Shown here piece by piece: positions 6,768-13,391 of a stretch of 20,641 bases of DNA. The translations under genes were made by a program, and so were the position numbers. The notes under the pieces are model-generated. The model ran no database searches and was not told the origin of the DNA. It saw nothing but the letters and a program-made list of their open reading frames with translations. The DNA is from Willaertia magna (taxonomy: Eukaryota; Heterolobosea; Eutetramitea; Acrasida; Naegleriidae), in contig CADWAF010000941.1 in NCBI GenBank assembly GCA_902984215.1, positions 1 through 20,641 on the forward strand, written 5' to 3'. The stretch's first letter is position 1. Every line of letters begins with the position of its first letter.

Positions 6768-8495
6768 TTATTTACCGTCCAACAACCAACTTCTTACAAA
6801 GTCTATATTGTCACTTTTGATTTGTCTCCATTCTGCCCAACGAGTTTTTAATGATGGCCTAGCTATGTTATTTTCAACAAGATCTTTCCATTCCAAACCT
6901 TTGTCACCAATTTGACAAACTCTTAGATTCGGCCAATTCATTGGATTCTTTAAAATTTCAATTAATGCTTCTTTTGCTTCAGGGGATAAAGAATCATCTA
7001 CTCTATGATTAAAAATGTAATTTAATTCTTCTAAATTAGGGAAGTATCTCAATAGATTATAAATTATTTCTTTTGTAATACTTAATTTTTCCATTCGAAT
7101 CGTCAATGATTTTAAATCTTTTGCTTCAAATACTCTTTCTAAATCTTTTTGTGAAATCTCAACGGATTGTAAATTTTTAAAATTAAATTTATCAAAAGAT
7201 TTTACAAATTTATACAATCCACTAATTTTCTTTAAATTTGGTGCGTTTTTAAATAATGTTTCAACGAATTTGTTTGAAAATAATTCAAAATCTCTGTCAA
7301 TATAAAAAGATTCTAAATTTGGTAATTCACCACCTCCAAAATAGATATCATCTTCTAAATCAATTGCATCTTCATCTTCTCTTGTAATTCCAAAATGTTT
7401 TAAATTTTTACCATATTTACCAATTTCTTTAAATAATAATCCACTTATGTTATTACAATGTCTTAACGCTAAATAAGTTAAATTTGGTAATTCTTTTAAA
7501 AAATTTAACAGATTTTTATCTGTGACTGTTGTAAGTGTATCTACTTCATCTCCATCAAATTCTTTTAATTTTGGACAAGATTTTGCTATAACATTTAATA
7601 ATTTATCATCAATAGAACAATACGTATCGAACTTAATCTTTTCTAAATTAGGAGCTAATTGAACGATTTCTGTTATAATTTTATTTTGATTTCCTTCTTC
7701 ATCTAGAATATCAACATATAAATTTTTTAAATTATACATAATTGGTAATGAAATATTATCTTTTAAATTATATAAAACATTAAACTTTCTACGCGAATAA
7801 CCTAATTCGTAAAAAACTGTTAAATATTCTAATGAATAAAATTGTGACAATAAAGAATACAATTCAAGTTGTTTACCATTTTGATAATTTTTAATTGTTA
7901 AATTTTTAATATTAAACCCAAGTTTGTCTTTTACTGTAATTGTCTTTTTATTATTATAAAAATTATAATTTTTCAAATCTTTTAAATCTAAATTAATAAC
8001 GTCAATTGTTCTTTGTAAATTTGTTTCAGTTGAAAATAATTTAATAACATTTTCAAAATTACAATCAATTATTTCATTGTCAATTTCATACTTTTTTGTA
8101 ATTTTACTTAAATCATTTTCTTTTTGTAATTGAAATAATTTTGGTAAAGTTTCATCGTTTACAATAATTTTATTAAAACTTCTTAATGTATTCATAATTG
8201 TCCATTTTGGTTCTCGTTTTACTTTATTTTCATTATTTTCTTCATCATCTTGTGGGTAAGTGAAATAAATAAATGTTGGATGGTATTGTTGTAAAGTATT
8301 TGTAATTTTATTGTAAAAATCTTTACAAGTAATAGCAAATAAAATAATTTCACCAATGTTTAAATAATTTAAAATTAAATAAAATTCGTCGTTTGATAAT
8401 TTTAAAAGTGATTTAAAAAACGTATTATCTATCTTTTGCATCTTTAATTCTGGTTTTTGGGATAAATCGCTAATTTCATTTTCACGTCTTTTCAT
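6768..8495 (-). CDS. F-box/leucine-rich-repeat protein (full-length copy of an inverted pair)
   Basis: 575 residues, intronless, ATG after an A9 run, TAA stop with AATAAA a few bases downstream on the minus strand (6760-6765). Residues about 27-68 (FFKSLLKLSNDEFYLILNYL...FAITCKDFYNKI) form a divergent F-box; the remainder carries LRRs of the type LPNLTYLALRHCNNISG, CPKLKEFDGDEV, APNLEKIKFDTY and FPNLEELNYIF, i.e. an Fbxl-like substrate-binding arc. Predicted role: SCF ubiquitin-ligase substrate receptor; substrate unknown. The head-to-head gene at 8700-10232 is a close paralogue, almost identical over the region after the F-box (YHPTFIYFTYPQDDEENNEN and NTLRSFNKIIVNDETLPKLF), but lacking the F-box. 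Identity drops sharply toward the C-terminus. The family assignment is firm; the F-box call is moderately firm. Confidence 0.85.
   Translation of the reverse strand: MKRRENEISDLSQKPELKMQKIDNTFFKSLLKLSNDEFYLILNYLNIGEIILFAITCKDFYNKITNTLQQYHPTFIYFTYPQDDEENNENKVKREPKWTIMNTLRSFNKIIVNDETLPKLFQLQKENDLSKITKKYEIDNEIIDCNFENVIKLFSTETNLQRTIDVINLDLKDLKNYNFYNNKKTITVKDKLGFNIKNLTIKNYQNGKQLELYSLLSQFYSLEYLTVFYELGYSRRKFNVLYNLKDNISLPIMYNLKNLYVDILDEEGNQNKIITEIVQLAPNLEKIKFDTYCSIDDKLLNVIAKSCPKLKEFDGDEVDTLTTVTDKNLLNFLKELPNLTYLALRHCNNISGLLFKEIGKYGKNLKHFGITREDEDAIDLEDDIYFGGGELPNLESFYIDRDFELFSNKFVETLFKNAPNLKKISGLYKFVKSFDKFNFKNLQSVEISQKDLERVFEAKDLKSLTIRMEKLSITKEIIYNLLRYFPNLEELNYIFNHRVDDSLSPEAKEALIEILKNPMNWPNLRVCQIGDKGLEWKDLVENNIARPSLKTRWAEWRQIKSDNIDFVRSWLLDGK
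8082..8193 (-). repeat. 112-nt identical tract shared with 8825-8936 (copy 1)
   Basis: Read on the minus strand from GAATACATTAAGAAG to AAGTATGAAATT, this is base-for-base identical to plus-strand 8825-8936, including all third codon positions, whereas the two genes differ in many residues on both sides of it. Confidence 0.9.
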
Positions 8496-8541
8496 TTTTT
8501 TTTTGTTGAATTGAGTGAAAAGAATTCTGGTTGTGTCACTG

Positions 8542-8560
8542 TTGTTGTAAAAAAAATAAT
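8542..8560 (+). repeat. 19-bp direct repeat, first copy
   Basis: TTGTTGTAAAAAAAATAAT, identical to 8620-8638, with 78 bp from start to start. Confidence 0.8.
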
Positions 8561-8590
8561 TTTAAAATTTCGGTTTTATTTCTTGTAAAG

Positions 8591-8605
8591 GATCCAAGTT
8601 GGATC
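8591..8605. promoter_or_regulatory. Perfect 15-bp palindrome GATCCAA-G-TTGGATC
   Basis: Seven-base arms around one G at 8598, which is the midpoint between the two divergent ATGs (8495 and 8700). This could be a site for a dimeric regulator acting on both genes. It may also be chance: the flanks beyond the arms are not symmetrical. Confidence 0.4.
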
Positions 8606-8619
8606 GCCCATATTAGATT

Positions 8620-8638
8620 TTGTTGTAAAAAAAATAAT
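8620..8638 (+). repeat. 19-bp direct repeat, second copy
   Basis: TTGTTGTAAAAAAAATAAT, identical to 8542-8560; the two copies bracket the palindrome in the divergent promoter. Confidence 0.8.
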
Positions 8639-8699
8639 ACCCGTTGATAACGTTGTAATTTATTAATGAAGGTACTTTTGGTGGAACATTGGCGTTAAA

Positions 8700-10232
8700 A
8701 TGTTACAAAAAACACAATACCATCCAACATTTATCTATTTCACTTACCCACAAGATGATGAAGAAAATAATGAAAATAATGAAATAAATAAATGTATTAA
8801 ACAAGAACCAAAATGGAGTATTAAGAATACATTAAGAAGTTTTAATAAAATTATTGTAAACGATGAAACTTTACCAAAATTATTTCAATTACAAAAAGAA
8901 AATGATTTAAGTAAAATTACAAAAAAGTATGAAATTAGTAATTATGAAAGTGATTGTAATTTAAATCATGTAATTAAATTATTTTCAACAGAAACAACAA
9001 AAAAAAGAAATATAGATGTTATTGAAATTAATTTACAAAATTTAACAAATATTAATATTTACAATAAAAAGACAATTATTGTAAATGATAAACTTGGATT
9101 TAATATTAAAAAACTTTACATTAACCATTTTAACACATGTAGCCCCTTTGAATTATATTCTTTACTATCACAATTCCATTCATTAGAATCTTTAGAACTT
9201 TACTTTAGTTTTGATAGTAAAAATAACGGTTATAATGTAAATGATAAAACAAGTATTTTAGTACCTGTGATGTATAATTTAAAACATTTGTCGTTTGATG
9301 TTCAATATTTAGAATATAAATCATATAAAATTATTACTGATATTTTACAATTAGTTCCAAATTTAGAATCAATTAAATTTGGAATTGATTCAAATATAAA
9401 TGATGAATTATTAAACTTTATTGCTAAACATTGTCCTAAATTAAAATCATTTGATAACCATAGGATTGATGATCGTCTTACAATTACAGATGAAGGGATA
9501 GTAAATTTCTTAAAAGCATTACCAAATTTAACTTATTTAGATTTAATAAGTGAAAAAATAACTGGATCATTTTGTAAAGGGATTGGTAAATATGGTAAAA
9601 ATTTAAAGATTTTAAGACTTTATACGGGGAATGATACTTTTTTTGGTGGAGGAGAATTACTAAATTTAGAAGCGTTACGTTTAGTTGGTAATGTAGACAT
9701 TTATACAACAGAATTTATTGAATCTATATTTAAAACAGCACCTAATTTAAAGAAAATTAAACTATTATATAGAATAATTAAATCTTTTGATAAATTTAAT
9801 TTTAATAATTTACAATCAATTTACATTAATCAAAGTGAAGTTGAAAGAGTTTTTACAACAAATAACAAATTAAAGAAATTAACAATTCGTGGAGAAAATA
9901 CATGTATTTCAAAAGAAACAATTTATAATATATTAAAATACTGTCCTAATTTAGAAAAATTTAATTATATCAATAACGATGTGTTTGTCAAAGATATTTC
10001 CTTAGTTGAAGAAACAAAAGAAGCTTTAATTGAAATATTAAAAAACCCAAATAATTGGCCAAACTTGAAGGTTTGCAGAATATCCAAAGGTTTGGAAGAA
10101 GAGGATCTTTTCAAGAATAACATTGTAAATATAAGACCTTCATTAAAGCTTTGTCGTTTTGAGCCTGAAGCTAGCAGTAGTGCGCCACAAAGTGAACTAG
10201 AATTTGTAAGGTTTTGGCTGCTAGACAAATAA
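8700..10232 (+). CDS. LRR protein, paralogue of 6768-8495 lacking the F-box
   Basis: 510 residues, intronless, TAA, with AATAAA downstream at 10291-10296. The protein begins MLQKTQYHPTFIYFTYPQDD, which aligns to residue ~72 onward of its inverted partner (TLQQYHPTFIYFTYPQDD), so the whole F-box part is absent. The rest aligns along its length: LRRs such as LPNLTYLDLIS, KYGKNLKILRLY, CPNLEKFNYIN and the C-terminal LIEILKNPNNWPNLKVCRI. An in-frame TGA at 8667 rules out a simple upstream extension. The ATG lacks the long A-run seen at other starts, having only A4, so it may be a start gained after truncation. It could act as an F-box-less decoy that binds the partner's substrate, or be decaying; the ORF is intact over 1.5 kb, which favours function. 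The last ~120 nt are markedly richer in G+C. Confidence 0.8.
   Translation: MLQKTQYHPTFIYFTYPQDDEENNENNEINKCIKQEPKWSIKNTLRSFNKIIVNDETLPKLFQLQKENDLSKITKKYEISNYESDCNLNHVIKLFSTETTKKRNIDVIEINLQNLTNINIYNKKTIIVNDKLGFNIKKLYINHFNTCSPFELYSLLSQFHSLESLELYFSFDSKNNGYNVNDKTSILVPVMYNLKHLSFDVQYLEYKSYKIITDILQLVPNLESIKFGIDSNINDELLNFIAKHCPKLKSFDNHRIDDRLTITDEGIVNFLKALPNLTYLDLISEKITGSFCKGIGKYGKNLKILRLYTGNDTFFGGGELLNLEALRLVGNVDIYTTEFIESIFKTAPNLKKIKLLYRIIKSFDKFNFNNLQSIYINQSEVERVFTTNNKLKKLTIRGENTCISKETIYNILKYCPNLEKFNYINNDVFVKDISLVEETKEALIEILKNPNNWPNLKVCRISKGLEEEDLFKNNIVNIRPSLKLCRFEPEASSSAPQSELEFVRFWLLDK
8825..8936 (+). repeat. 112-nt identical tract shared with 8082-8193 (copy 2)
   Basis: Exact inverted match to the partner gene; see the copy at 8082-8193. 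The earlier block around 8718-8775 is also nearly identical, with one difference seen. Confidence 0.9.
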
Positions 10233-10329
10233 TATTTGTCACAAAAATAATAGTCGTGTGTCAACTATAAGTACGTTATTTTGTAAATTAAATAAATTAT
10301 AATTGTTTATTTAAATAATTAAAAATTGT

Positions 10330-12909
10330 TTATAATGAAATAAAGTAATGTTTACCGTTCGTATTATGAATTTTAGTTTGAGTATTATTTGTTGCAACAC
10401 TCCATTCATACCAAACTTTTCTAGCATCTAAACATCTAAATAAGTTTACATTAATCTCTTCTCCACGTTTAACAAAAATTGGTGTTTCAATTGGGAAAAC
10501 TAAAGGGAACCAACTGGACATACCATCTGAAAATGTTTCAGGTACAATACTCATAGTAACATCTTTATAAAGAACACAATGGAAATAACCAACTAAACCA
10601 TGAATAGTTGCATTATGTTCACTCTTAAACTTTAAAAATAATTTTCTACTATTATCAACTATTGGAATATTTAAATAATCAAAATTGTTAGTAATGTTAT
10701 TGTTATTATTTAAATTTTTAAGTAATTGTTCTTGTTCAGTTACTTGTGGATTTGGATGAATAAAAGAAAAACATGGTTGTGATTTAGCTAATTCCATACC
10801 TCTATGTACTAACATAACATATGGAGTTTCAAATGCACGAGAACCTTCAAAATCTTTACGCCCTGATAGATTTTTAACTTCTGAATAAAATTTAGAAGAA
10901 CAATAAGGTGCAATATAAGAAACATATTGTGTTGGAATTGAAATACCTTCACCATTTGGTTTTAATAATCTTTGTGCACCATCTAAACATTCTGGGCTTA
11001 ATTCATTATCACCAAAACTACCTAATAATTCACTAACTAAAATATCAGCTAACTCTGGTGGATTCCATACTCTCATATCTTGTTGTATAATTGTAACGTT
11101 TTCATTTTGCCAACAAAACTTTTTATAATATAATAAAGTAGTTAAAGCATTTGGATTCTTTTCAACTGCATAGATCTGTACTGGAACGTTAGATGAACGT
11201 GATGCTCTTAATGTTGCTTTAACTAATGGACCTCTACCTGCACCTACAACCATGACAATAAATGGTTTATTTTCTTCTCTTGGTTTATATTTTTGTAAAT
11301 CAATTAATGCTTTATGAATTGCATCTTCATATAATTTATATTTTTGTGGATCTCTTTCAAATGTTTCATAAACTTGTGAATCTAAATTATCAATCAATGG
11401 TTGTAAAGGTTGTTGTAAATAATCCCTAAAACTTTTACAAAATACTTCAACCTTTGTTAAAGGAGAAGTATTCTCAAAAATTGAAAATATAATCTTCTTA
11501 ATTCTCTTTTCAACTTGTTGTTTCTCACTTATTGCATTATTTGTATTTAAAATAAATTGAGTTTCAAATTTAAAACATTTCTTTAAAAATTGAGTAAAAT
11601 AATTTGGTAATTTTAAAGTATCATCATTTGAGTGGTTAATAAATATATCTGATTGTAAAATAATTGAACGAACATTTTCTGAGAGCCAAACTGATAAGTG
11701 ATTGACAATTACGTGTTCATCATGTGTTCTTCTTAAAAAAGGATTAAAATGTTCATTAAAATGTTTATGATGTTCATTTTGTAAATTGTTTTTATATAAA
11801 TTTTCTAAAGAATCTAAATCTGTTTTTTTAATTTCTAAAATTGGAACTAATAATGAATGATAATTACATAATGATCGTAAATAATTCCAATTATGAATAT
11901 TATTTGCTGAAAATCTAACCCAAACTGATGTTGATTGCATTGTTGGTAATATTTGATTTAATAACTGTCCTAATATAGTCACTTTAATTATTACAAATTT
12001 AAAAATAATACAATTACAAATAATACTTACATTGTTCACGTGTTTTTGGTTCTGGAAATAAAACTGCTGGTAAAGATAAATGTACAGCAAATTGTAATTC
12101 TTGTCTAATAACTAATTCTGCTGCACTTGCAGTTTTATAAGTATTTAAAGTTTGTAATTTTGAAATCTCAATATTTGGCGGTAAATCCTTATTTATTGTA
12201 GCTGTAGTTGTACTATTAGATTTTTCATTTGTAGTTTTTGGCGCGGTAATTTCAAATTGTTGTTTTTTAGATTTCTTAGATTTTTCACTTGTTGCATTAG
12301 TTGTTTGTTGAGTGTTTGTTATTTCTTGATTTAATGCTGGTATGTTAGGTAATGTTCCTTGATAAGGCATTGTTGAATTCTTTGTTGGAGTATTTCCTAA
12401 GAATATATTTACTGCATTTTCATCTACCTTTCCAACCATACCTGTATTTATTTATTTATTTTCATTAGAATGATTAATTGATAGTTGTATTATTAAGTGT
12501 TAACATAAGTGTTAAAAATGTTAAAAAAAATAAAATACATACAATGAGCCCAATCGGAAGTTCTAAATAAATATTCTTTTGTTGAAATTGCATGTTTAAA
12601 CATCATATGTCTCATATCTAAATTCGGAACTTCAACATTTGAATTTCCTTTTTTTAACATTGGTGTAATATTATTTCCATGTATTGAAATATCCATTACT
12701 AAAAAATCTAATTCATCATTATTTACTTTTCTAACTGCATCTTCAATAGTTTTAGTAATTTTTGAATTAATTTCAATTCCTAAAAAAGGTGGAGAAAGAA
12801 AGCCTTGTTGTTCATCATAATCATTTGTTATAGTATCTACAATTGGATCATATATAGATACTTCATTAGTGGAAGTACTTGAAGAAGAAGTTGTAGTAGT
12901 ATTTTCCAT
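10330..12909 (-). CDS. PRMT5: Protein arginine N-methyltransferase 5 (join 12543..12909, 12031..12441, 10330..11981, minus strand)
   Basis: Three exons give 809 residues (human PRMT5: 637). Seen in the Rossmann/methyltransferase core: VVGAGRGPLVKATLRAS with the SAM loop GAGRG at 506-510; YAVEKN (E533); the double-E loop SELLGSFGDNE with E577 and E586; LSPECLDGAQRLLKPNGEGI; and the C-terminal VWYEWSV...IHNTNGKHY. F467 in YETFERDP corresponds to the Phe that marks symmetric (type II) dimethylation. The N-terminal TIM-barrel half is present (PPFLGIEIN, SDWAHCM, ELQFAVHLSLPAVLFPEP, VWVRFSA) but carries a ~90-residue Lys/Thr/Asn-rich insertion after it starts, which explains the extra length along with a poly-Asn loop near 684. 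Junctions are both phase 1. The start has TAG in frame just upstream. PRMT5 modifies Sm proteins and histones in cytosol and nucleus. A WDR77/MEP50 partner is not in this window. Confidence 0.95.
11982..12030 (-). other. PRMT5 intron 2 (49 nt) with AAAG acceptor
   Basis: GTAAGT donor; acceptor TTAAAG just before TGACTATATTAG. Using this site gives REQLTILGQLLNQIL, a sensible PRMT5 sequence. The TAG 12 nt downstream keeps phase but would make TGA at the junction. Confidence 0.75.
12442..12542 (-). other. PRMT5 intron 1 (101 nt)
   Basis: GTATGT donor, T-rich start, TACAG acceptor. Joining gives SDWAHCMVGKVDE across the phase-1 junction. Confidence 0.8.
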
Positions 12910-13391
12910 AGGACACTAATCGAGATGTTTTAAGCCTTGCGTGAAGAGGATGAAGAAGGTAGGACAATTATGTGTGGAATTTTTTTTGACAAAAAAAATT
13001 TAGTTTTTTTTTTAAATTTCATTTTAAAAAGTTATTTAAATTAATTATTTATTTACTGGTATAGGTTAAATAAACCTTTGAAAAAGAGTAATACAGTAGT
13101 TGGAGTTTTTTATTGTTGCTATTGTTGTTTTTGTTGGACTGTATTATCTCATTGTCTTTTTGTTCAAGTTTTTGTTTTTGTGTTTCTCTTTCTGATTAAG
13201 TACGAGTAGCACGGAAAATAACCTGTCAAACAAATAAACCTATCCATTTTCAAACATCAAAAAATTTATCTAATCGTATTTACACTCACGTTCTTCCAGT
13301 CAGTCATCCAACAATAAAAACATCCAAATTCTTCGGATCTAGAAACCTTTCTTTCTGTTTCATTATTTCAAAACAACAAATTATTAAATAG
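12910..13391. promoter_or_regulatory. Divergent promoter between PRMT5 and RhoGEF genes
   Basis: 482 bp with no supported gene. It contains poly-T and poly-A stretches at 12979-13013, a small dyad AGGTT-AAATA-AACCT (13063-13077), and a perfect 9-bp inverted repeat TAATACAGT / ACTGTATTA (13089-13097 and 13138-13146) around a 40-nt T/G-rich loop. Next to the RhoGEF start it is pyrimidine/A-rich and notably richer in G+C (20 of 60 at 13201-13260) than many coding stretches here. The decamer AACCTGTCAA at 13220-13229 recurs in the 18598-18776 promoter. Confidence 0.45.

Larger units (their letters stand above)
8496..8699. promoter_or_regulatory. Shared divergent promoter of the F-box/LRR pair
   Basis: A 204-bp gap between two divergent starts, so both promoters must lie here or within the genes. 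It holds a 15-bp palindrome at its midpoint and a 19-bp direct repeat. There is no F-box coding sequence upstream of 8700; TGA at 8667-8669 is in frame with the ATG at 8700. Confidence 0.6.

Noticed and set aside
8496..8699. The spacer as the centre of an inverted duplication that created the LRR pair
   Set aside because: Beyond the 7-bp palindrome arms the two sides do not match when one is reverse-complemented; homology starts only inside the coding regions.
9484..10264. Minus-strand open frames opposite the LRR gene at 8700-10232
   Set aside because: The plus-strand frame aligns with a paralogue; the opposite frames have no family pattern and no proper leader.
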